Shown: piece by piece, positions 35,501-46,173 of the stretch | Position numbering within the stretch: position 1 is the stretch's first letter | Layout: each line of letters starts with the position of its first letter | Assembly: GCF_014066305.1 (NCBI RefSeq) | Contig: NW_023501037.1 | Span: 62,001 to 126,000, forward strand | Source of the DNA: Letharia columbiana | Taxonomy: Eukaryota; Ascomycota; Lecanoromycetes; Lecanorales; Parmeliaceae | DNA length: 64,000 bases | Direction of reading: 5' to 3' | Program-made: the position numbers and the translations under genes | The notes under the pieces: generated by a model | What the model saw: the letters and a program-made list of their open reading frames with translations, nothing else | Told to the model about the DNA's origin: nothing | The model's database searches: none

Positions 35501-37272
35501 CCCCCACGCTACTTTCCTAAACCCCCTATCATCACCATTCACCAAGATAATTCCTATCTCCAGCGTAGCGATCCCCAGGGATTCCCAGGGACGCCTCGTT
35601 TCCAACACACCGGTCCCGCGCTTAGTCCGGTTAGTCCTTCCCCCCCCCAGCTCCTTCGGAATTGCCATGCTGCAGGGAAAAAGCGCCCGACGCAGCTATA
35701 CCCCACACCAATCCTGATTTCAGCTATGGTGGCGTCAAATCTCGTAGATATCATGGCGAATGACCATGTTCACGGGCTGTTCAGCCTCGTGACGGTGAAA
35801 CACTTTAATATGTAAAGTGAATACGAGGGATCCTATGGGATGTGATACGGAAATATGCATGTTGTCGGATATTGCGGATTTTGTAGTAGGATTGGGATCT
35901 GGACAATTATAGAACAATACCGAGGGTGAATAATGATGCGATGATCATCCTAAAAAGCAACAGAGTCAGACTCATCAGGGACCCCTTTTTTTCTCCACAA
36001 TCTGTCAGCTTCCAGCCCTCTATCAGCTTGCTTACGGAGTGCCTTCGAAACATCATCCACCCATCCTCGGTCTCACCTGCATCAGATGCGCAGTAGTGGT
36101 GGTTCGGTGTGGCCCGTGGGAGACTGGCGGCTGTTAGTCGTAGACCCCCCAGAGGTTCCCATAGGGTACTTCCATGCTTATCTGCCTTTGGTTGGGTGTA
36201 CTTTGTGCCGCCTCCCCGAAAGGAATTAGAGTGCAAAAGATGTTAAGAGGCGTCAAATAGACCATAGAGAGCATAGTTCAGGTACCACGTTTTTTTCATA
36301 TGAGGGCTGAGGAAATCTGTCCGATAAGCCCCACATAATCCTTCCCCAAAGAATCCAATAACTCCAAGACACGCCCCCCCCCCGTACTTCGGGCCAGCGC
36401 ATGATTAACATCATCCGTCGACATTTCTCCCATAGACCCCCAGCAGCAAAGACTTCCCTCTCGGTCCTCAGTACTTCTTCGACAAGTCTCCCGGCCTTTC
36501 CAGCCACAGAGCAGTCACTGAACTCTCTCCCCATTCCCTCAACTCGTGTCTCGCAATAAAATCCTTGGCTAAAGCTTGAGGAAAGCTACCGTTGCAAGTT
36601 CCGATAATTGTGGCACTGGTACGCGCTCACGGTACCACACTCGGTATTCCAGAGGTTTCCAGAGTGACGCCTACCAGGAATCCACGTCTTTGTCAAGGGT
36701 ACCGGCAGATCAACGACTCGCAGTTGTCGTCTTGGAGGCTTCCTGCAGCAATACCAGCAATACCACGGAAGAAGCAAAAAAGCAAAAGACACCTTGCACA
36801 CCTTCCGTCTTCGACTTCCACAGAGACAAGTTGTCTATGATCCTTATCATATTGAGTAGCAAGCTCGATACTTTCATCTCAGATTGAAACATTCCGAGTA
36901 CAATCAGCCTGCAAGATCGCCATCTACACACTAGCAGTTGGTGTCCGGCAAATCTTCGTCAAACGCTCCGAGAAAGCAGCTGCGACCGTTACCTCATAAT
37001 TCTGCCCGGAGGCTTTTCCTTCGCTGACGTGACTGGGAAAATCAAAAAAAAAATTAAACCAACATTCCCCACAGAATCCACAGAGTCGGAGTCGCTCGGT
37101 TGCGAGAATCCTTCCACTTGACCCTTTTCCACATTCACTACACAGCTTCAAAACATTCTCTCATCATTCGCGTGCGTGTGCGTTTACGTCTTCAAATAAA
37201 AATACAGATACCCCCGATTCCCGCCGTCGCGTCTACCGGTTTTCGCCAATAAACCCCCACGCAGATCCTCAC
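32536..37272. other. Long non-coding flank upstream of creA
   Basis: About 4.7 kb with no gene I can support. ORFs here (for example 33496-34065 minus, 189 codons) are low-complexity, lack domains and overlap others on the opposite strand. The last about 700 nt, with CT/CA-rich DNA from 36400 on, is a probable long 5' leader and promoter of creA. Such isolation is usual for this regulator in filamentous fungi. Confidence 0.5.
37255..37260 (-). promoter_or_regulatory. Candidate CreA binding site (CCCCAC, i.e. GTGGGG on the minus strand)
   Basis: Matches the CreA consensus 5'-SYGGRG-3' and ends 12 nt before the creA ATG. Further CCCCAC words occur upstream at 37067-37072, 35502-35507 and elsewhere in the flank. 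Autoregulation of creA through such sites is known in Aspergillus; here it is inferred. A 6-mer match alone is weak. Confidence 0.35.
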
Positions 37273-38565
37273 ATGCAGCGAGCAAGCTCAGCGGTGGAAT
37301 TTTCCAACCTGCTGAATCCACAACCTCAAAATCCATACGATCAGCAACAAGGAAGAGGAGGTTATACCCAGGAAGGCGGTATGTCTGCGGCCGTCAGGGC
37401 ACTACCGCCCTTGGTCGGAGGCCTTCCAGACGATAAAGGACAAGACCTGCCTCGACCATACAAATGCCCTCTCTGCGATAAGGCTTTTCACCGCCTCGAA
37501 CATCAAACAAGGCACATAAGAACACATACAGGGGAGAAGCCACACGGATGCTCCTTTCCGGGCTGCACGAAACGCTTCAGTCGGTCAGATGAGCTGACTC
37601 GTCATTCACGGATACACAATAATCCCAATTCGAGACGAAGCAACAAGACTACACACCAGACTGCGGCCATGGCAAGCTACGCCCATCAAGACCAGGCCGT
37701 ATCTGCGTCCATGATGCCTCCTCCGCAGCACAACATGTCACGCTCCGCCCCGACATCCAAAGTCGGCTCACCCAACGTTTCTCCTCCCAACTCGTACTCC
37801 TCTTATTCAGCCAACACTCCATCTACACTCAACCCGCACGCACGAAGTAACGGAGGGAGTCCGAACGGATTGTCACACAATCCAATGGACATCAATCTAC
37901 TTGCGACAGCTGCGTCACAAGTTGAGCGTGAAGACCAACAGCCAAACCACGGGTCTGTCGCTCGGCACCACCATCATCACCATCACCACCACCACCCATA
38001 CTACATCCACGGTAGCAGTAGTGCCAACCGACTACCTTCGCTTTCGCAATATGCCTACTCGCAAAACATGTCCCGGTCCCACTCGAACGAAGAAGACGAC
38101 AGCTCAAGGCCCCGCTTGTTCAAGCGGTCGCGGCCTGCGTCTCCCAACTCGACCGCTCCTTCATCTCCAACCTTCTCTCACGACTCGCTCTCGCCCACAC
38201 CCGATCATACGCCTCTGGCTACTCCCGCGCACTCACCCCGCTTACGACCCTACGGTGACCACGGCCTTCACCTGCCTGGAATCCGCCACCTCTCCCTCAC
38301 GCACGCACCGGCTCTCGCCCCAATGGAGCCTTCAGCCGACGGCACTCCCCTTTACGGCAGCCTCACGAACCAATCTACATACGGCGGCGGCCCCCGGATC
38401 AGCGAAATCATGAGTCGCACGGATGGCACACACAGGAAGCTACCCGTTCCGCAGATTCCGAAAGTGGCAGTACAAGACTTGCTCAATCCTAGCAGTGGCT
38501 TCGCTAGTGGCAGCTCGAGCACCGCAGGCAGTCAGGCAGGGAACGATTTGGCCGAACGGTACTGA
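37273..38565 (+). CDS. creA: CreA/Cre1 carbon catabolite repressor
   Basis: Nuclear C2H2 zinc-finger repressor of genes for alternative carbon use when glucose is present. Single exon, 430 residues, typical length. The N-terminus [16 protein letters not shown] is the conserved start. Two fingers span about 63-115: Cys65/Cys68/His81/His85 and Cys93/Cys98/His111/His115, linked by THTGEKP, with contact-helix residues RLEHQTR and RSDELTR as in Mig1/CreA. A basic RRSNK follows. A polyhistidine tract of ten residues is near 233, then a Ser/Pro-rich region with many SP/TP sites. The conserved C-terminal module [19 protein letters not shown] is present. Intact. Confidence 0.97.
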   Translation: MQRASSAVEFSNLLNPQPQNPYDQQQGRGGYTQEGGMSAAVRALPPLVGGLPDDKGQDLPRPYKCPLCDKAFHRLEHQTRHIRTHTGEKPHGCSFPGCTKRFSRSDELTRHSRIHNNPNSRRSNKTTHQTAAMASYAHQDQAVSASMMPPPQHNMSRSAPTSKVGSPNVSPPNSYSSYSANTPSTLNPHARSNGGSPNGLSHNPMDINLLATAASQVEREDQQPNHGSVARHHHHHHHHHHPYYIHGSSSANRLPSLSQYAYSQNMSRSHSNEEDDSSRPRLFKRSRPASPNSTAPSSPTFSHDSLSPTPDHTPLATPAHSPRLRPYGDHGLHLPGIRHLSLTHAPALAPMEPSADGTPLYGSLTNQSTYGGGPRISEIMSRTDGTHRKLPVPQIPKVAVQDLLNPSSGFASGSSSTAGSQAGNDLAERY

Positions 38566-39792
38566 GCCATGACGGCGGAAACGACGGAGAAATGTCCGCA
38601 AGGCGTCACTGGGTCGTGCGTTGGATTATATCATCACCTTTTCTTCATTTGTCAAGCTTTACACCCCAATAGACTTTTCCGCTACAGCAGCATAACTCGC
38701 GAGCGAGGCGATTTCAGGCGCGCGAATACACGATGGGAGGTTTGGGCCTGCAGCCTAGGACGCATTGAGTGTTTGAATGAATACCTCTATAGACTACATG
38801 CGTTTTCTTCTTCTCCCTGCCCATACAACTACCCGGGCGAATAGCGCCCATCATAGAACTTCTGCTCGAAGCAATCCGAGCAATCACACGTCTAGCTACC
38901 ATCAAAGGTGCCTTCCTTCACTCTACCATGCATTACCCGTCCGTCTCCACAGCCCCGGCAAGTCGCATGCCAGACTTCGGCCCTCCTCGCCCAAAGCTAC
39001 TCGTACAAGCTGCATCAATTAGCAGACAGCCCCACCTGAAACCCTGAACAAGGATATCCCTGTGCCCCCTCGAAAAACTCGAAAATTCGAAACGGCGGTG
39101 AATGCCGGGGGAGGTGCTTATCTTGCAAGTTGCAGCGGCCACCTTCCCCCGCATGTGTGGAGGAGCATGGTGTGGGGTAGGAGAGTTCGGTATGGTCGTG
39201 GTGTGATTTCGCCTTTTGAGCCACAAGTCGCCGGCGGATGCTGATTCAACGAGAATGGTGGCAATGATGTACCGTAGGTAATAGTTCATTCTACCTACTC
39301 ATGTTGGCATGAATGTCATTGAAATGTAGACGTCATGAATAGGCACTACAAACTAGGCTACGAGACCACACGTGCTCGCTGCCGTTTCCCATTCGCCGCT
39401 GAATAGTACGTACACCACTGACCGCTCGCTCTTTTTGAAAAAACCGAGTTGGAAGAAAAAGTAAGAAAGACAGGAGACGCCGGCTCCCCCGTGCACCCTG
39501 CCACTGCTCAATCCAATCCATTCCAAACCATTCCGATCCAATCCATACGGTATACCCACGATAAGAGAAGCAAGAAAAAAACTCACGCCGTGCTGGCCCC
39601 AAAGAAAAGAGAAAAAAAAAAGGGTGTCAGCTGAAGAATATACCGCGCGCGCGTTACCCCTACCCACCCCATCCATTCAACCCCGAAACGATGAACGAAC
39701 GGAATAGGTAGGGTCAAGCCGCCCAACGCCCGCTCGCCCCTCCCCCCCGGTCCGTATCTGACGTGCATGTAGGGGACGGATGCGGTCAGCAC

Positions 39793-39834
39793 AGGAAAGG
39801 AAAGGAAAGGAAAGGAAAGGAAAGGAAAGGAAAG
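39793..39834. repeat. (GGAAA)n pentanucleotide microsatellite
   Basis: Eight perfect units. It is the reverse complement of the pentamer at 32451-32535 on the other side of creA. Confidence 0.9.
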
Positions 39835-39898
39835 GGGTGGATTAGCGCCATGACCCTGCGTCGGAGTCGGGCGCACTGACGATGGGTGAGCAGGGTGG

Positions 39899-39926
39899 AG
39901 TAGGGTAGGGTAGGGTAGGGTAGGGA
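39899..39926. repeat. (TAGGG)n tract, telomere-like but pentameric
   Basis: Five tandem TAGGG units. Fungal telomeres are usually TTAGGG, so this is one T short per unit and lies in the interior of the window. Confidence 0.85.
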
Positions 39927-40268
39927 GGACATGTCTGTGTGGGTGGTGGGTAAGTGAGTGAGTAAGTAATATTAATGAATGTATTGATCGGATGTCATAT
40001 TCATGTTATCATTATCCGGCATATGATTGATACTATGGTTTCGAATGCTGATCCATCATCATTCCTTCCCCGTGCCCGCGCACGTTGTCGCTGTTGCCTA
40101 ATAATGAATTGCCGCCTGTCGCCCGAGAGAGTCTATTAGAGTAACCTACCTAAGGAGAAAAGAGGCGAACGCAGCCCCCTTTGCTTATCGATAAGTATCC
40201 ACGTAATCGATAGCGTCAGTTCGTTCGTTCACTCGTTCGTTCGTTCGTCGGCCCAAGTCCCAAAGCCA

Positions 40269-40299
<31 letters not shown>

Positions 40300-40300
40300 A
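40269..40300. repeat. A-run followed by (GA)n
   Basis: About ten A followed by ten to eleven GA units. Confidence 0.85.
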
Positions 40301-41749
40301 ACGTGGGGTGCGCGTGCGCATGTGCACACATACACAACCATGTACCTACCTAGATCGACGACGACATGGTAGCGTAATCCCACCAAATCCACGGCCTTCC
40401 ACTTCAGTATACATAGGTAATGTACTTTACATTCCGCAACCTTGCCAGTTTCAATTCCCATCTCCGCATACGGAGTCCCTCACCCCATTACGACACAACA
40501 GACAGTATACTCGTACATTCGCTCCTCGCCACTTCCCATTTGGCCCCGGATCTCCGCCAAAGCACCTCACCCCATCACCCCATCACCCCATTAGAACAGT
40601 ACCGTACATCAGGTCCTCCAGGCAAGATCGACGATGCCTACATTTTTCTGTTGGGAACACGGGGAACCAAGGGCAGAGGAGCGCGTATAAGTTCTAGGTA
40701 CACTACTGCGGAAAAAAGAGTGGAGAACAGGCGTGCATGCATGCGTGGGGGGGGGGGCCCTGCTAGGCCGATCGAGCATCGGGGGTTTTTTCATATTTCT
40801 CGATGAGATCGGGATGGGGAGATGAGATCGGTCGCGTCGGCGTTTTGGGGGTTTGAGAGGGAGGGGGGTGCACGGGTTTTGGTTTTTTGTTCTGGAGGGG
40901 TAGGGGGGGTGTCATGTAGGTGCTAGTCGGTAGGTACATATGTATACAGCAAGACTCTACCTAAGGTAGAGTAGAGTACGTACAGGATTCCTGGACGGAT
41001 TTGGCGGGCCTATGAGTCACGGGGGGGCTAGGGTACCTTAAAACTATCATACCTAGGTACCTTACCTACAGTAGGAAAAGGATTGAAGGGTGGGTCTGTG
41101 CGGTGCTGGTTGGGGAGTGGGGGGCGGTATGAGGGTTACGTATGCTTGGCGTTGGGTGTCTGAGCGTGGAGGGAAGATGCCTGGTGAGGGTGGATGCGTG
41201 GGTAGTTTTGATCACGCTGCGGTCGATGGGAAGGTCCGCGGATGGCCCTGGTGGAGCCCTAGCCCTACGTTCGGAAAGCGGCCCTGTCGTTGATGGGAGA
41301 GCTACGTGAATTACCGACGGTGGCCAAGCGTGGCCGAATGAGGTGTTATTTGACGAGATACTGCATTTAACGCAGGCTAGGTTGAATGTTCCATTTGCGA
41401 CTACCTACCTACTTTTGAAGTTCAAAGGAATGGGCTCCATTTGATGCGGATCTAGACGAAATGGAGCCGTTCAGGGTCGATTCCCGCTGGATGAGCTGCC
41501 CTAACTTTCAGCCTCCAACGGCGAGCCAGAGGCGATTGAGCTGAAACGAGAGAGCAGATGTGGCAGTCGATGTGTCTTGCGAGAACAACGAGATCCCAAT
41601 CGAAGAATTGTCATACGCCCTGCGAAGCGCTGACGAGTCTGAGCCGTTGCACAGAAAAGTTCTCCCAGGAGAGCTGGACAGTCTCCGGAAAGTCTGTCGA
41701 CTTTGCTGGACAAAGATAGGGCCGCGGTAAACTAATATCGTCTCTCGCA

Positions 41750-41785
41750 AAAGAAGAAGAAGAAGAGGAAGAAGAAGAAGAGGAA

Positions 41786-41820
<35 letters not shown>

Positions 41821-41834
41821 AGAAGAAGAAGAAG
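41750..41834. repeat. (GAA)n trinucleotide repeat with GAG interruptions
   Basis: About 27 AAG/GAA units with three GAG interruptions. It generates low-complexity Leu- and Ser-rich reading frames on the minus strand that should not be taken as genes. Confidence 0.9.
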
Positions 41835-41935
41835 CACAGTTTCGACCCGAATAGCCTTTTACCGCCATCTGACTGCTTTGCTTTCGATTGGATGATCTCG
41901 CAAGTAGTGTTCCCAAAACGGGGTAATCTGTGATG

Positions 41936-42226
41936 TTAGGTTGGCTGACCAGGTTCAATAGGTGTCATCTGCCCTACGCAGTAGTACATTGCGGGTTGGT
42001 GCAAGAGCCACTCATTGACATCACCCTCATATACAGTAAACGAGGTTTTGCCGTGCTCACCATATCCAGTCAAGGACAATGTATGACCCGCGTTACGTGC
42101 ATATATCTCCTCAGCTAGCTTCCTCGAGCCATCCCCGAATCTATAGTACGCGTCTTCATCCCCGAGCTGTTCCGCGCCTTTGCTTGCCGAAAGGCCTCGC
42201 ATCCATGCTCCATACTCGCCGATCAA
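41936..42226 (-). other. Possible coding fragment of unknown type
   Basis: An open minus-strand frame of 96 codons with balanced composition, for example GEYGAWMRGLSASKGAEQLG, DEDAYYRFGDGSRKLAEEIY and GKTSFTVYEGDVNEWLLHQP. No family recognised and no extension found on either side. It may be a relic or a short gene. Confidence 0.35.
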
Positions 42227-43064
42227 TTCACTGTGTTTACGTTTAGGAACACTGCCGGTACCGTAACGTGGTTGCTGATTTCAGGGATTTTCTGTCTGAG
42301 CTGTCACGGGAAACTCCAGACAAGGGACAGTCTTTAGAAGGTAGACGATCGAGCAAGGTTTAATTATTTGACGTCGGGAAGCGGCCGTCCGCAAGACGAC
42401 CGTTCCCAGCCGCTGGTTCTTGACTGGAGACTCCTCTTTCCCTGACCGGCGTCGCATCCCATGATATTCAAGCTTGTCAATGTACTCGATTATACGTGAT
42501 TCTCACTCCCTGATTTTGAGTTTAATGGACTCGTCTTGAAAAGATCTGGTGTGACATCATGTAGACGAGGAATTTGTACCGCGATTCTTACTCGGTCACA
42601 ATGATACCGTTTAGCAGCAGCGCCGAGGGTTCTTGGTACTTTGTAAGCTTCTCAGCCTGGAGCTCAAATCGCGGAGCTAGAATATTTCCTATAGATCGCC
42701 ACAAGTTATCCACATTGGAAACTATGCCGAAGATACATTATCTTCGACTAACACGTATAGCTTCTAATAAGAAGACATTAGCATCCCTTCATCTGTCCCG
42801 AATCTAAGTCAAAATCTGGCGCTGCGGCTGTGGCCACGGATCACCACAAAGACACGGTGGTGTTGACGCATGACGCTATGATGGTGGAACCCTAGAAAAA
42901 AAGCCTTAGAGGTGCATAAGACCGTAGAAGCCAGGCTAGGAGGGTGCTGGAGTCGTTGAGTCGCAGGTCGTACAAGTCTCCCGTCGGGCTTCGAAAGGCT
43001 AAAGCAGCCAGGCCAAGGGATACAGAGCAGAGCTCTGAATGCATCGAACCCGTTCAACCCTTCA

Positions 43065-43660
43065 TCAGATTCTTCCTCTAACATACATAGTCCGAAAACT
43101 CGTCCCGAGCACCCTCCACGGCTCATTCTCCGGGGCTTGGACGCTAGGTGCGATGTTCATGAAGAAATCAATGATCGGTATTGGCTCCCAGGAAGGATCA
43201 GCCGGATGGACTCGTAGGGCTTGAGGTGAGAGGATCAGTCTCGGGTGTGTGATGGCCTGGATTGGGAAATCCGCCTCGTCGAAAGATCATCCTCCTGGCA
43301 TCGCCAGTGTAGTACAGTCGAGCCTCCACATACGATCAAAGATGGCGAGCTTAACAACTTCATGATTAAATATGTCGAAACGTCCTCGTCGCACGAGTCC
43401 CACAAACGGGTCGACGTACGACATCATGGTGCAGCCGCTGCGAGACGATACCTCATGGGAGAATGAATGCTCAATGCACCCTCGATTCCAACTGCCATGT
43501 TAAAAAGTGGCATCCAGGACGGACACACCGCATTTGGCGTAGCGTTTGTAAGAAAATAAGCGTGTTCTACACCCCGTTGTGTGCACTGATCTCGCAACTC
43601 ATGCACAACGCCGGCAGCAGATTCACCGTGGGTTGCAAACTCGCATATGAAACCACGCAC
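43065..43660 (-). pseudogene. Unknown gene relic with an in-frame stop
   Basis: One minus-strand frame runs from about 43460 to TGA 43067-43065. It reads PFVGLVRRGRFDIFNHEVVK and IFDRMWRLDCTTLAMPGG, then TGA at 43289-43287, then SFDEADFPIQAITHPRLILS, DPSWEPIPIIDFFMNIAPSV and ENEPWRVLGTSFRTMYVRGR. The second half is clearly protein-like. Another frame just upstream (43660-43424) reads GVVHELRDQCTQRGVEHAYF and may be an earlier exon or a frameshifted part. The family is not recognised. Confidence 0.5.
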
Positions 43661-45224
43661 CGAATGGCCCCGCCAGGGCTTTGCCTATGATCTAGCCATC
43701 CGTACTAAGGTCTTGCAGGTGTGTGGAAGGCGGTTATTAAAAACAAAGTGTAAAGAACCGTTTTCGAGAGAGACATAGCGCAAGCGGCTTGATTGAACCC
43801 GGTCTTCGCTCTACAAGTCTTGATCTTTCTTTATACCGAAGGATTCCGGATTGAGTAGTCGCCGTAGAGATGATGGTATTTTCCGTAGCAACAGGCCCAA
43901 GATAGCTCACTTTGTCTCAACACACTTAGGAGGCAGGCGTCGTCATCGGTGAAAGAAACAACACCCGATAGCGCCCGCCTCTTTCAAACCCCGCTCCGCG
44001 CCAACCAACGGCATACTCGTCAGCCCAGGCGGCGGGGCAGTCCCGAGGACATTCGCGTCGGAAAGCCCCATCCGTATCCCTGGGACTGGACCAGCGGTGA
44101 CGATTTCCGGCGCGTGTGGTTTCATTCCAATCGATTCTTCAGGAGTCGAAACAACGCCCGGGTGACCGCGACCGCGACTGGATTTTGATTAAAAAAAAAA
44201 AAAAAAAAAAAAGTAAGAGGCCTCTGTCGCATCGAGATCCGATCCAGGAATAAGTCCCATACCCACTTTCTGACGGTGGCAACGGCTCGGAATCTGTGGG
44301 GGGCGGGGGGGTTCGCTAACGCTTCGAACGCTAGGGGTCTTCCTTCACTGCTGCTGTGGGGAGAGTTAGGGGTCCGATAATTACTCGTCGGATTCTTCCC
44401 CTCGGTACTTGTGGAATGCCTCTCACGGCCATGGTATTTCCGATGCATCCGCTCGGACGGAAGTCCTCGAGGCTTACTTGCGCGGAGCAGGCATCTGTTT
44501 ATGTAAAGAGAAGGGGGGGGCTTGATGGATTTTGCCATCGAGTCTGCGCCCGCTTCATATCGAGAGATAGATAGACAAGCCCTCGGTCGGACGAGTAAGC
44601 GGAGGAGAGACAGTGAGTCAGTTATCGACGTCGAAGTATACATATCAGGCTCCTACCTAGCTTTTGATTCATCTCTATCGGGCGGAGACGAGAATCCCAC
44701 ATCTCACCACACACACACGCACGTGTGAGTCTCAGAGGTGAAGTCGAGCACCGAGATTTTCTCTATTTGGACCACCACGTACAGATACCTCGACATGGCT
44801 TACACAATCTGACAAGGCAACGTCAACCCGTCACACTACGGCCGGGAAAATTAAAGACACAAGTGATGAAAGCTCCAACATAATCCCCTCCCCTCCTCCT
44901 CCGCCCATCCATCCCGCCGCCAAAGCCCCGCTTCGCCAATTAGTAACCAACGCCATCAACGACAACGACAACGACATCTTTAAGGAGGCAACGTGCAACC
45001 CTATATATACCACATCTCAACTCCCGGCGCCCGCGAAGCGAAAGAGTGTGCAGAAACTGTCAGTGGCGAACTTGGGGATAACTCAAAAGGGAAACAAAGA
45101 AAGGGCGTGCGTGCGTGCTCTTTGTTATCTATCTATCTGCGTGGGAGGAAGCATGGCTTTCGATGAATGGATCGATTAATCGGTTCATCATCAATCGATT
45201 ATATCTAAATACATACAACTAGGC
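43661..45224. other. Non-coding region
   Basis: No gene seen. Contains a run of about 22 A at 44191-44212 and AT/GT-rich simple sequence. The minus ORF 44122-44643 includes the A-run in its frame (poly-Phe), so it is not a gene. Confidence 0.4.
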
Positions 45225-45690
45225 GCCCGATAGTCCTGGACTATTTATCGGACTATTAGTCTGGACTAGTCTACTGGACCAATAGTCCAGACCAGTCCGA
45301 TGATTTTGTTAATAGTCCTAGACTAGTCCAGGTATTTGATAGACTAGTCTAGGACTATCAGTTCTAATAGTCCAATAATCGATTTGTAAGCGTGATATTT
45401 GAGTCTAGTGGGCGTATTTTAGGACGCCACATGAACAGTCATTCTTTATTCAATAAATATATCATTATGGCACACAATAACAGCGATTCCGAGCTATCGG
45501 AGGCCCCTACTATTGCTATCAACCCATTTGATCGCTGGGTCCTAGCCTCCGCAGCATGGAAGCTTTGGAAGAGTCTTTGTATGAGTAGACTATAGTCCGG
45601 GACTAGTCTAATTGTCTAGACTAGTCAGGCTTTGACGGACTATGGACTATTTGTATAGCTTATTTAGCTAGTCCGGCCCTCGCTAGTAGT
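45225..45690. mobile_element. Palindrome-rich element, possibly a non-autonomous DNA transposon (hAT-like)
   Basis: Two clusters of TAGTCC/GGACTA and GACTAGTC/CTAGACTAG words (45229-45375 and 45585-45680) border a central segment with little of this motif. The words appear in both orientations, like subterminal repeats of hAT elements and their MITEs. The centre holds a short frame starting MAHNNSDSELSEAPTIAINP, which might be the start of a deleted transposase-type gene. Exact termini and target-site duplication could not be fixed. Confidence 0.45.
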
Positions 45691-45847
45691 TTGCCTTGAT
45701 ACATCTCTACTTTGCCTACTAATCATGATCCGTCATAGCACAGCCTTCGAGAGGATCCAAGGCTGAGGGATGATAGGAAGAAAGGTCGAGGGTGGGATGT
45801 GATACTCGGCGGACAGAATACGACGCGAATCATACAGGCGGTTTTGA

Positions 45848-45878
45848 TTGAGTGAGTGAGTGAGTGAGTGAGTGAGTG
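45848..45878. repeat. (GAGT)n tetranucleotide repeat
   Basis: Seven to eight tandem GAGT units. Confidence 0.9.
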
Positions 45879-46173
45879 CCGCTCTGATATAGATACGCCT
45901 GGTAGGATTGAAGGGCTCCTGCTGGGCTGGTACGCATTTGTTTCCCTTGCGTTGCGCGAGACGTCCGTCCTTTGCGCCTTGTCGGAATTGTTCGGCGACA
46001 GGAAGGAAATTCAATAGCGATAGGACAAGGAAACGTCCGGACTCGAGTTATAAAAAAGAGGTTCATTGAATCTCTCATCCGCCATAAGCAACCAGAACGT
46101 GTCTCAACCACTCATCCACACTTTGGCCCCTCGTATTCACAAGCTGCGACGGCCGCTTGCCGTACCCGCCTTC

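Larger units (their letters stand above)
38566..41935. other. Non-coding flank downstream of creA, rich in simple repeats
   Basis: No gene seen. Contains (GGAAA)n, (TAGGG)n, (GA)n and (GAA)n tracts listed separately, poly-G runs at 40747-40756 and 41022-41027, and many CCTAC/GTAGG words at 40900-41080 and 41400. Confidence 0.5.

Noticed and set aside
41470..41500. GGGTCGATTCCCGC resembling a tRNA B box
   Set aside because: No A box, acceptor stem or cloverleaf can be formed around it.
41508..41958. Poly-Leu and poly-Ser minus-strand ORFs
   Set aside because: Produced by the (GAA)n microsatellite at 41750-41834.
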